NCBI GenBank assembly: GCA_001766655.1
Contig: MJCC01000005.1
Location: 867,951-931,950 of the forward strand
Direction of reading: 5' to 3'
Length of the DNA stretch: 64,000 bases
From: Phytomonas francai
Taxonomy: Eukaryota; Euglenozoa; Kinetoplastea; Trypanosomatida; Trypanosomatidae
Positions 10,335 to 18,999 of the stretch are shown here, in pieces. Under the pieces are notes generated by a model. That model worked only from the letters and a program-made list of their open reading frames with translations. It had not been told where the DNA came from and made no database searches. Numbering within the stretch: the first letter of the stretch is position 1; each line of letters starts with the position of its first letter. A program made the position numbers and the translations under genes.

Positions 10335-10933
10335 TAATCTGTAAGTTGAAGCCACTCCGTCGTGGATGTCACGTTTTAAGCAATGTTACGTTTACAGAAT
10401 TTGTTTGTGGTAAAGTCAAAACGCAACTTTTTTTTTAAAGCACTGCGTAACGCCTTTGTTAAAGAAACAAGTTCCTTAACTTATGCAATATCAGATTGAC
10501 TCTCTATACCTTCCCTTTCTTTAGGAAAATCGATTAATTAAATTAAAAATGAAGCCCGATAAAAAGATCGAGCTCCCCTTCTTCCTCTCACTTGTAGACA
10601 CGAAAAGCAATAGAACAAGTCCTAAAAAGATAGGTAAAATATCACGGAAATAGGAGGAAATGAGAAAAGAGGCGATTTACAGTATAGCTGCAGAATTCTG
10701 TATCACATCAAATACTTTAAAATACCTCTATCATACCACCATATGTACGTCCTTTTTCGTTGTAGTTTTTCCCCTGGTGCAAATACGTATACATATATTG
10801 CCTCATCCCCTCAGCAATACAACTCTATGTGATCTAAAAACAGGTTTATTAGGTAAGTACAGACGCAGAACACATCCATACGTATAACGTCATATCATTT
10901 GCTCGATAGATATCAGCATCATCCTATTCCCCT
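10335..10933. other. Spacer between Sec14-like and GC-rich coiled-coil genes
   Basis: 599 bases, AT-rich. A purine-rich + strand segment at 10650-10671 reads as a pyrimidine tract on the minus strand and could serve splicing of the Sec14-like gene, though it is about 320 nt upstream of its ATG. No other feature seen. Confidence 0.4.
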
Positions 10934-13288
10934 TTACTTCACAACACGTTGCGACTTCATAACGTTGTTTTTTTCTAAGAAGGTCCGCCATCGCTGAGCC
11001 TCGGCCGCGATGCGCTCCCCCTCCATGGCAAGCTCCTCCTTAAGCTTCGTGATCTCCTCTACTCTCTGTGTTTGCTGCAATTGCTGTAACTGAGGTGCGT
11101 AGTACGACGCGAAACTGGGACGCACACCTTGAAATCCAATTCTCTCATCTCTATGGGAATACGGAATGGAGGGGACAAAGATGTAGGGCGACGGATGGGA
11201 AGGATTGGTAAGCGGTGCCGTTGGCGAAAGCCCGTGGGCCGTTCCCGCCGTTTCGGGGCTCGACTGACGCCGTGACTGACGTAGTCGCGCCACCCCCGTC
11301 TCGGCCTGCTGTCGAAGATGGTCGACGTACCGCTCCAAGTCTTGGATACGCGCCGCGTAGATTTGCGTAGGGCTCAGCGGCACCTCCGCGCCGGCCTGCG
11401 GGGTGGCGTTGAATGGGGCGGCGGGGGCCTGGGCCGCCACGGCGGGGCTTCGCTCCCCGGGCCCCGCCGCCGCAGCCGACAGCCCCGGTTGGGGTTGGGG
11501 CCGCCCCCCCCCCCCTGCGAGCTCGGCGGCCACGACAGGACGCGGCGTTTCCGGCCGCTGCGCGGGCTCAGGCGGGACTCGCGGCGCCGGTGGGGCCACC
11601 GCCGAAACCCGGGCCGTCTCGGCGCGCGGCGGCGGCCCGGCCGCGGGGGGTGGGCCCTCCTCCCGCGGCCTTTCCACCGCACCAAACGCAGCGGCGGCGG
11701 CGGCATACGCGGCACGCACCTCCTCTGGAAACGCATCCATGTCGACCAGCGTCGGAGGGGTCTCGTGTTGGCGTTCGGGCTCTTTCTGAGGGAGGCTCGT
11801 AGTGCCGGGGCTGCTGCTTCTGCTACTGCTGCTACTGCTACTGCTACTGCTGCTGCTGCTGCTGCTGCGGCTACTCGTGCTCGGGCTGTGATGTCCCCCT
11901 TTGTGTTGGGGGGGCTGAAAGCTGATTTTGTCGTGATAAAATTGGCTCCCTTCGATGCGGGCACACACAGCGCGGAGCTGCGCGTTGTCTAGTTCTAGCC
12001 TCTCGTTGATCTCGAACAGGGCATTACGGTCTTGACGGAGCTTCGCGTTTGTGATCTGCTCCTCGGCAAGCTGCTCCACGGCAAGGTCGAGGTGCTTGCT
12101 ACGATGCCCCACCTCCCTCTCTAGGGACATCACATACTGGTTGGCACGACTCAAAAGTATCTTCTCTTGCTCCTCGGCAGGCGAGGGTGCGAGCCGTGGG
12201 GGTGGTGCGTCCGGCGTTGTTTTCTCATCCCCAGCGGCGGCGAACTTCGCAGCGGAGGGTGCCAACTCCGCCGCGGGCTGAGGAAATGAAGCGTTGGCGA
12301 CAGGGAGGGGGGCGGGTGCATCCGCCACGGGAGGAGAGGGAGGTTTCGCAGCAGGAGCCATTGGTGCCTTTGCGGGGGATAGTGGGGCTGGTGGTGTGGT
12401 GCCGTTGTCCTTCGTCGTCTCGGTTGCGGCGTCCGCCAGGGAGTGTGAAGTCTTCCCAGCGCAACACTGCACCACGATCGTTGGCCCGTGAGAAGGCTTA
12501 GCTTCTGCAGGCTCTATAGCGGCTGCACGCGCTGCCTCTGACTTCGCAACAAGTTCTGCCAGTGCTGCCTTTTCCTCTTCTAGGTTCCGCAACGTGTTTT
12601 GGGCTATGATCCTATCGAGTATTTCTTGGGATCTCGAAGGTGGTCTACCGATCCATGATTCAAATGTACGGCTGTTTTCTTGATCACGCTTAGTTTCCCT
12701 TTCTCCTTCAGATTCAGCATTATTCGTCTGAGTTTTTCTTTTTGTCTTCTTTTCCATCTTTTTTGTCTCTCTCAACGGAGGTGTCGAGCTAACGGAGTGA
12801 CAACAGCAGTGGCAATGACAACAGAGGTGGACTACCGATTCCTTCGCCTTATGCACCTCCGAATCATTTACCTGGCGCATGGAAGTTTTCCCACCAGTAA
12901 TGTCAACTTCCCTGTGTTTTGTGAGATTCAGCATGGCTTGCCAAAGACCTGTGTCCCACGATGCTGGCTGCTGTGAAATCTTCATAGTTGCGTCAACAGT
13001 TTGGCAGAATGCATCTGAGGGAGAGATTCGGGTGTGGTCCCCCTTTGGAAATTCTTGTGCGCTAGACGAAGGGCAATCGAAACAATGGTGACCGCAGCAG
13101 CCATCCATAGCCAACTTTATTGGGGAAGATGGGGGAATCTGAGGAGCTTGACGACGATTACCAAGATCCTCGCGTGTCTGCATACGATACTGCATACTTT
13201 GAAAGGTACATCGTCGACTGTTATAGGCGGCTTCTCCTTTCCCATAAAGTACACCACCGCCCGGTTTAGGCTTAGTATCGGCAGGCAT
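10934..13288 (-). CDS. GC-rich, low-complexity coiled-coil protein of unknown function
   Basis: 784 aa from the ATG at 13288. I do not recognise a family. The N-terminal third contains two Cys/His-rich patches (GCCGHHCFDCP and HLCCHCHCCCH) that could bind metal but match no known finger. A basic KKMEKKTKRKT stretch follows, then helices with heptad-like character, Ala/Pro-rich linkers, a run of about 15 serines encoded by CTG/CTA-type repeats, and a second coiled coil at the C terminus. Codons for the middle are extremely GC-rich, unlike the neighbours, and include a 12-G run on the coding strand. Long open frames on the other strand here are a by-product of the GC bias. The alternation of coiled coil and disordered Pro/Ala linker suggests a cytoskeletal or scaffold protein, but that is a guess. 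Confidence 0.75.
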   Translation of the reverse strand: MPADTKPKPGGGVLYGKGEAAYNSRRCTFQSMQYRMQTREDLGNRRQAPQIPPSSPIKLAMDGCCGHHCFDCPSSSAQEFPKGDHTRISPSDAFCQTVDATMKISQQPASWDTGLWQAMLNLTKHREVDITGGKTSMRQVNDSEVHKAKESVVHLCCHCHCCCHSVSSTPPLRETKKMEKKTKRKTQTNNAESEGERETKRDQENSRTFESWIGRPPSRSQEILDRIIAQNTLRNLEEEKAALAELVAKSEAARAAAIEPAEAKPSHGPTIVVQCCAGKTSHSLADAATETTKDNGTTPPAPLSPAKAPMAPAAKPPSPPVADAPAPLPVANASFPQPAAELAPSAAKFAAAGDEKTTPDAPPPRLAPSPAEEQEKILLSRANQYVMSLEREVGHRSKHLDLAVEQLAEEQITNAKLRQDRNALFEINERLELDNAQLRAVCARIEGSQFYHDKISFQPPQHKGGHHSPSTSSRSSSSSSSSSSSSSSSRSSSPGTTSLPQKEPERQHETPPTLVDMDAFPEEVRAAYAAAAAAFGAVERPREEGPPPAAGPPPRAETARVSAVAPPAPRVPPEPAQRPETPRPVVAAELAGGGGRPQPQPGLSAAAAGPGERSPAVAAQAPAAPFNATPQAGAEVPLSPTQIYAARIQDLERYVDHLRQQAETGVARLRQSRRQSSPETAGTAHGLSPTAPLTNPSHPSPYIFVPSIPYSHRDERIGFQGVRPSFASYYAPQLQQLQQTQRVEEITKLKEELAMEGERIAAEAQRWRTFLEKNNVMKSQRVVK
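11504..11515. repeat. 12-base C homopolymer inside a coding region
   Basis: Twelve C on the + strand read as GGG GGG GGG GGG (four glycines) in the minus-strand gene. Homopolymers of this length are prone to slippage and sequencing error, so the reading frame downstream depends on the exact count here. Confidence 0.9.
11811..11880. repeat. CTG/CTA trinucleotide repeat coding for poly-serine
   Basis: Imperfect trinucleotide array (CTGCTACTGCTG type) within the GC-rich coiled-coil gene. On the coding strand it reads as AGC/AGT/AGA codons and yields a serine tract interrupted by arginine. Confidence 0.85.
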
Positions 13289-13961
13289 AACAATCAACTA
13301 GTTTAATTCGCGAGATATTCGATCCCGTTAAAGAGCTCTAACAGCGTATCTAGATAAGAATATTAGAAAGCTAAATAGTGCTAAAAGAATTCTATGTGCA
13401 GAAAATTGATAAAACGAAAGGGACCAGTTATAAAATACCGATATATATATATATATGTGTGTGTGTATGTATGTATGTATGTGTGTATGGGACGTATACG
13501 TCTGAGATCTAAATCAGTGGAATTTTTTTTCTCAGCCTTCTGCTGCCCATGGTCAGTACAAAAATAAAAAAGGGAGAGAAATAAAAAGCAATGTCAGAAA
13601 TCTGTCTAATCGTATAAAATCCTATCCAAAACATTTGTCTGGGCTAGACTAAAAATCCTTAGCAAATAGGAAAATTGTAAAGAATTACACTTTTAAAAGC
13701 AATCGGCTTACCCCACGTTATCAAAACCGATTCTCATAAATGAGTGTATGGACATCTTTTTACTCCAAACACTATGCACAAAGACGACATTTTGTCATAC
13801 AAAATCTAACCAATATTGAAGGGAACGGGTTCTCTTTTTCCATCTCATAAGTTTTCGAGAACTTTCGCTAGAATCCATTGTCAGGAAGCATCCCATATCG
13901 ACTGAAATCGCACTATCCGCGAACTTCCTGCAGTGTGCACATTATTGTTTTTATTATCCAT
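13289..13961. other. Spacer with AT/GT microsatellite
   Basis: 673 bases between the SmD1 and GC-rich coiled-coil genes. It contains a compound (AT)n(GT)n(ATGT)n repeat at 13441-13489. A minus-strand pyrimidine tract at 13588-13566 with AG at 13544-13543 is a candidate splice acceptor for the downstream gene. Confidence 0.5.
13441..13489. repeat. Compound AT/GT/ATGT microsatellite
   Basis: About eight AT units pass into GT units and then four to five GTAT units. It lies in the 5' spacer of the GC-rich coiled-coil gene and is probably polymorphic between strains. Confidence 0.9.
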
Positions 13962-14324
13962 CTACTCCACTTTCTGTCGTTTTATGCCGTTTACATTTGC
14001 TTCATTCTTTACCGCCCCAGAACTCCTCTTCTTCCCTGCTGCAGCTGCATTCCTGAGCACATCATAAGTATTTAGTGACTCGGGCATAATAACGTAGCGA
14101 ATAGTGCTACCTCGTACCATGTACTCTTCAGACTCCACAGGGTTCTTATTCCTTGCCGTGACCTTGGCATGCCTCAAATAGGTATTCATCTTGGCATCGA
14201 CGAAGCTAATCTCGCCAGACACAATAGAAGAGTTTTTGAGCTCAATCTCAACCAAGGTACCCCGGAGCTGCTGTAGAAAGGCGATAAGGGAGCCACCGGT
14301 TTCAGAAGGCGAAACGCTGGTCAT
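13962..14324 (-). CDS. SmD1: Small nuclear ribonucleoprotein SmD1
   Basis: 120 aa. The Sm fold is clear. Sm1 motif: [28 protein letters not shown] is split here by position, with the hallmark ELKN and the acidic end followed by MNTYL. Sm2 motif: [16 protein letters not shown], with the RG and the IRY[VF]I[ML]P signature specific for SmD1. The C-terminal tail is basic (KKRSS, KRQKVE) but lacks the long GR repeats of animal SmD1, as in other trypanosomatids. SmD1 is one of seven Sm proteins that ring the U1, U2, U4 and U5 snRNAs, and also the spliced-leader RNP in kinetoplastids, so it works in trans-splicing of every mRNA. The start is the first ATG after a clear splice acceptor 62 nt upstream. 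Confidence 0.95.
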   Translation of the reverse strand: MTSVSPSETGGSLIAFLQQLRGTLVEIELKNSSIVSGEISFVDAKMNTYLRHAKVTARNKNPVESEEYMVRGSTIRYVIMPESLNTYDVLRNAAAAGKKRSSGAVKNEANVNGIKRQKVE

Positions 14325-14385
14325 ATTCTTTCTTGTCTTTAGTAGTGATTAATTTTACAAGAAAAAGATCTTAGAAACTTCACTT

Positions 14386-14441
14386 CTGGTAAAGAAGTGA
14401 GTGAGATAATTTAGAAAGTTGGAAAAAGGAACTGAGGGGAA
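14386..14441 (-). promoter_or_regulatory. Trans-splice acceptor for SmD1
   Basis: Minus strand: pyrimidine-rich TTCCCCTCAGTTCCTTTTTCC, further C/T-rich sequence, then ACCAG with AG at 14387-14386. There is no ATG between it and the SmD1 start. Confidence 0.55.
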
Positions 14442-15976
14442 CCAGTAAATTTGCTACCTGTTGACTAATAATAACGATGACCAAGTATTGCATTATTCAT
14501 GCAAACGTTTATCATTACAATGACCAAAAACAGAAGGCGAAATATCATATGATAAGTTAAACAATCTGCAAATTTATTTCTTATTAAATTATCCCACGTA
14601 TCTATACTCAATGAGATTAATACTGTTCTTTTGTAACATTCTACTCGGTTCTTCATCTAATTCATTTAAGGAAAATCGAATTCATCTCAATACTATGCTT
14701 TTAATAGCCATATTATAAGCCTATGATAGGCAGACGAATATGGAACACTAACTATTTAGCCATTATAGATCCCCAGTCTGCGTCTAAAGTTCATCGAACT
14801 TGCTGTTATTGCAATTAATTCGAAAGATTTATCTCTTACCCTCCTTTCTCAGATGTATTTTACATATGATGCTAATTTTTAAGTTTCAAATAATCATGAA
14901 AAGAGAAATAACAGATGGCTGTCCCTCTGGAAGCAGGGATTCAGTTTAATTTCTGAGATTAACAAAAGAGTAACTTCCTAAAAGATGTATGAAATTATGT
15001 TTAGTGTTAAAGAGCTAAACGATTTGCATTGGAAAAAAATCTCATTAAGGAAATTAAACAAAAAATATCACGCTTTCATTTAAATATTCTCATTTTGGGT
15101 GTGCATTGAAATCCCGAAAGCACATAACTTATTACTGGTAGAATTAATTAAATAAACAGTACATTTGCTTATGTACGACCAAAAAGATAATAAATAGCAC
15201 GAGAAGCTAACAATCAAATGTCCCTCAGTTCGTTATATTACGAGAAAGAGTAGAAATGTATAGCGCATTGAATATAAGGCGAAATATAAGGAGAATGGAT
15301 AGAATGCAAATATAGAAACGCACCAACTCTTCTTTAATTTATTATCATTTACAATAAAGCTTCGTCCTGGAAGCTAAGGTAAAGCAATCTTGTAATGAGG
15401 GATCTGAATGATATCAGAAACCTTAAAACTGATGGTGCGAAGCACTTGTAAACCAAACAAAGGAAAAAAACGTATTGATGTATATAAAATGGTCTCATCG
15501 GTATATTGTGAATTCTACAACTAAGGAGTAGAAAAGGAAGAAAATTTCTTACTTTTCGTTTTGCCCACCCCCACCATGCCCTTTTAGTATTTTAACTTTT
15601 TACGGATTTACAAAATAAATCTCTTTTCCTAACTAACTAATAAGCCCAATCAATTGTATTCGATTGGGAGTCGGCGTCTAAGCTGGTAGTAATTTGTAAT
15701 AAAACAAGGCTAGAAGTCGGCGACACAAGCGTGAGTGTTTGTTAACGATCTTATCTCTAAAATGAGACGCCGGTCATCAGACTTAGGCTTTTCCTTCCCT
15801 CTTATTATTATTAAATGATATTACATTCACTTCAATATGCAACTAATAATCTATCTTTAATTGTTTCCAGAGCGGGTCCGACACAATACATCACGGGTTT
15901 TATGAATACAAGAAACTCATGCAGGGTGCTAATACCGGAAAATTACTACACATAGCCTTCGCATACCTATAATTTA

Positions 15977-15989
15977 GGGGGGGGGGGGG
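15977..15989. repeat. 13-base G homopolymer
   Basis: Uninterrupted run of G on the + strand within the gene-free stretch. On the transcribed strand it reads as poly-C. Confidence 0.9.
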
Positions 15990-16554
15990 AAGCTAGGGAA
16001 ACCGCCCATTTATTGTCGATCAAGATGCTACCCCTACGTCTTTGCGTATCTCTAACCCCGCCGTAAAATAAATGGAGATAGAGCTGAAGAAGCAAATCCA
16101 AAAATTATATTAAAGGACTCTACCACTTATCTTCCAGGTTCTTTACTATTTAAGAGGAACACAGCATAAAGGCTGCGCTATACTCCACATCGATTCCTCT
16201 TTCTCTCTCTCTCTCAAACTTCTTCTATTACACACTCTTGCTGTGCCAATCCTGTTTAGTATTAAATTAGGCCTTGCTATTGACATAACGCAATGAGTAT
16301 GAGGCATCCCCGCTAGAAGCAGCGCAACGGCAAGAATAAGAGAAAAGGGAATAATAGCCTATAGCTGAACATCGGTTTGCTTTTCTTAGCAATAACTAAT
16401 AAGACAACGTTTTCCGATCACACTCGTGATTCCCTTGGTTGGCAAAGGGTATACAATTTGATTACCCGCGACACCTATCCACTGACGTTATAATGATCCT
16501 CCGATGAGGTCCTGCTTGAGCATCAGCACACACGATATTTTCTTCAAAAAAATC

Positions 16555-18324
16555 TCATACAACTACTTTACCGCCGCTAGGGCTATACAGGGTGCTCTGG
16601 GAAGTATCATTCGTGCTGTCATTGGCAATGATGTCAAAAGAGGTAGAATTTTTTTTGTCTCTAGTCTGCATAGCAATGAAAAATAGACTCCCCATCAATA
16701 TAACCCCTATATTGGTTGATAAGAGCAAAGTCGTGATGCCGTACTTGAGCCCCCCTGCTGCTTCTGCAACCAGGCTGCAAATCATGGGTCCACTAAAGCT
16801 ACCGAAGAGGTTGAACACTATCTGCGAGAAGGCAGCTCCAGCAGGACGCAGGTCTTCCGGTAGGGAACACATAGTGAGACCTGTAGTGAAGGGAATAATT
16901 GCACCACCGCAAAAGAGCATCAGCGCTAGAAATATGATGAACAAGACTGGATTTGTCAGAAATATGCATACAGTCGAAAAAATTGACCCAGGTATGCTCC
17001 AGCACAGACCAAAGACGCCTACACGAAATAGATCATCGCTATACCCACCACACAGATCGAGCACGACGGCACCCACTATTACCCCCAGTACAGGGGCTGT
17101 CAGGATGCTGATCCCAAAGCCAATTGTAATGGTCGCCATTGACGCATTGAACGGGTCCTCGCGCAGGTATAGCGTCAGGAAGTTCTGCAGCCCCGTCGCG
17201 ACAAAGTACATCATGCACATTATAAAAACGCTAAGCATGAATATGGTATTATAAAGCAAAGGATGAACCACCTTCCAGACGACAGCAATGCGTTGTCGTA
17301 AGTATTCCCATGCCTTTTTATAGTAGGGTGTCTTAGTGGCCTTATTGTCTGTGTTAGTGTCGACCGTGGGGGGCGGTTGAAACTCTACAAACACATCATT
17401 TGACGTGAGTGAATCATTATTTTTATTGGAAATCCGACTTGCATTGATAGATTGCGAGTCTATCTTCAACAAACATACAATTGTAGGTATCATAACGAAG
17501 CATTTGATATAAAAAGCGTATTCCCATCCTATTTTCACACGCAAAGTAAAATAGGCGCACACTAAATAGCCGAATATAATCCCTATGGGCACAGCAGCAT
17601 TATGCAAACCCATCCATATGCTTTCACGACCCTTAGGGGCAAATTCTTCAACCCACACAGGAACGTAGACTACTATGAACGACAAGGTGATTCCCAACAG
17701 GAAACGAATCACAAGCCCCAGTATAAAAAATGGGAGCAGAGCAAAAAAAAAAGTCGAGATGGTATGAGCTATTAGCGATAGGACAAGCACTTTTTTTTGA
17801 TTATAAATAGAGAACAAGTGCCCCGAAAGCAGGCAGCCAAAGACAGTACCGAGGAAAACGCTCGAGATTAATGCGCCTTGCTCTGTAGTAGAGAGCTTCC
17901 ATTCATCGATGATCCCACTCGCGACACCGACCGCGGCGCTAAACGCGCCGGAGTCGTACGCATAGATCAGCTTAAGCCATATGAAATAACAAAGATTGAT
18001 TCGCCTCTCGTTGATGCTGACACTTGACTGAGAAGCCACATGCCCCACGTGCGCTGTCTCTCGCACATCGTGCGTCTCCACTAATTGATTCTTGGGTATT
18101 GGAGTACTGGACACGGATGCAGAAGTCTTATCGACACTCAGAACAATCTCCTCCCTCTCAAAACTGTCCACATAACTGCTGTTCTGTCTAGACGGGTGTT
18201 CTGACAACTTGTTGTAGAGCTCTGATATTCCACTGTTTGTACGCTCTATGGTTCTTAAGACTTCTTCCAGGTTGCTTTTGCAATAAAGATTATTGCATCC
18301 TCCATCTACAGAGTTATCAATCAT
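16555..18324 (-). CDS. Major facilitator superfamily (MFS) transporter
   Basis: 589 aa starting at an ATG at 18324. A polar N-terminal region of about 125 residues precedes the first membrane span. The pattern then fits two bundles of six helices separated by a polar loop of about 80 residues (around residues 300-380). Helix 1 begins LIYAYDSGAFSAAVG. The loop after helix 2 carries HLFSIYNQKKVLVL in the place of the MFS G-x3-D-x2-GRR signature, and helices 4-5 contain RFLLGITLSFIVVYVPVW and the loop EEFAPKGRESIWMGL. This resembles the sugar/organic-solute and Spinster-like branches of the superfamily. Substrate and membrane cannot be assigned. The C-terminal tail is short and Ser/Thr-rich. Confidence 0.85.
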   Translation of the reverse strand: MIDNSVDGGCNNLYCKSNLEEVLRTIERTNSGISELYNKLSEHPSRQNSSYVDSFEREEIVLSVDKTSASVSSTPIPKNQLVETHDVRETAHVGHVASQSSVSINERRINLCYFIWLKLIYAYDSGAFSAAVGVASGIIDEWKLSTTEQGALISSVFLGTVFGCLLSGHLFSIYNQKKVLVLSLIAHTISTFFFALLPFFILGLVIRFLLGITLSFIVVYVPVWVEEFAPKGRESIWMGLHNAAVPIGIIFGYLVCAYFTLRVKIGWEYAFYIKCFVMIPTIVCLLKIDSQSINASRISNKNNDSLTSNDVFVEFQPPPTVDTNTDNKATKTPYYKKAWEYLRQRIAVVWKVVHPLLYNTIFMLSVFIMCMMYFVATGLQNFLTLYLREDPFNASMATITIGFGISILTAPVLGVIVGAVVLDLCGGYSDDLFRVGVFGLCWSIPGSIFSTVCIFLTNPVLFIIFLALMLFCGGAIIPFTTGLTMCSLPEDLRPAGAAFSQIVFNLFGSFSGPMICSLVAEAAGGLKYGITTLLLSTNIGVILMGSLFFIAMQTRDKKNSTSFDIIANDSTNDTSQSTLYSPSGGKVVV

Positions 18325-18999
18325 ATTTTATATATATATGCGAAGATGACAGATGTATCTTTATTTTAAAGGGGCTTAGTTGTGAATATTCAGGGATCAG
18401 GTTATTTTTGCTGTATAGTTACCCACATGTATATAAGGGGAAATAATTAAGATTTTGAGGTAGTGTCGATTTAAAGAAAAAAAATGGAATTAGTTGCAAC
18501 AAAATAAAGGTGTACGCAAGAAAACCAAGAAATTTAAAAAAAATGAAAGCCAAAGCTTGTGAGATGTAAAAAATAAACCTTTTGTTAGCTTAAAAAATCT
18601 TTAGCTTTTGTGGAATATGTGATTTATAAAAGAAAAAGGGAAAACCAATCAGTCTCAATTAACTAAACTAAATGGTGGAGTGCAAGTAAAAGAAAAGGAA
18701 TGCAAATACTAGAAATAAAAATCTAAGAACAAAGAAAAGGCAAGCCTTTTCCACATCTTCATATAACATTTCGCTGTTGTTGTTGTTATTTTGGTTATAT
18801 TACATGCTCAAGATTTGTAAGCGCATATTCCTACACGGCAAGCACAATCTGAAGGCAATCAAAGCAAAAAAAAAAAAGAGAAAATCCTTAGCAGCTGCAG
18901 CAATAGTATTCATATATATATACATATATATATATATGTGTATGAAAAGCTATGTCTCTCTATTCCCTTGTCACACGCTCCCTTTCCGGGAGACTTTCC
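18325..18999. other. Spacer between MFS transporter and coiled-coil gene
   Basis: 675 bases, very AT-rich. Near 18472-18490 an A/G-rich + strand run reads as T/C on the minus strand and may be the splice signal for the MFS gene. An AT repeat lies at 18910-18938. No gene seen. Confidence 0.45.

Larger units (their letters stand above)
14325..16554. other. 2.2-kb gene-free stretch
   Basis: The longest spacer in the window, between the MFS transporter and SmD1. It is AT-rich and has no ATG-initiated frame above about 65 codons on either strand. It holds a 13-G run at 15977-15989, a 7-bp hairpin (CCCAATC/GATTGGG, 15645-15668), and on the + strand a (CT)8 tract at 16201-16216 followed by C/T-rich sequence with no gene behind it. 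No tRNA box A/B pair was found. It may be a long 3' UTR, contain an unrecognised small RNA, or be the remains of a lost gene. Confidence 0.5.

Noticed and set aside
11318..11992. 224-codon + strand frame and two other long frames in the same segment
   Set aside because: Products of extreme GC content in the coiled-coil gene; Arg/Gly/Pro-rich with no protein-like pattern.
15645..15668. 7-bp hairpin CCCAATC/GATTGGG in the long gap
   Set aside because: A single short stem is expected by chance in 64 kb; no T-run or conserved context supports a terminator or RNA gene.
16592..17254. 220-codon open frame on the + strand
   Set aside because: It lies wholly inside the MFS transporter on the other strand, is rich in Pro/Ser/Arg and has no domain; a shadow of the real gene.
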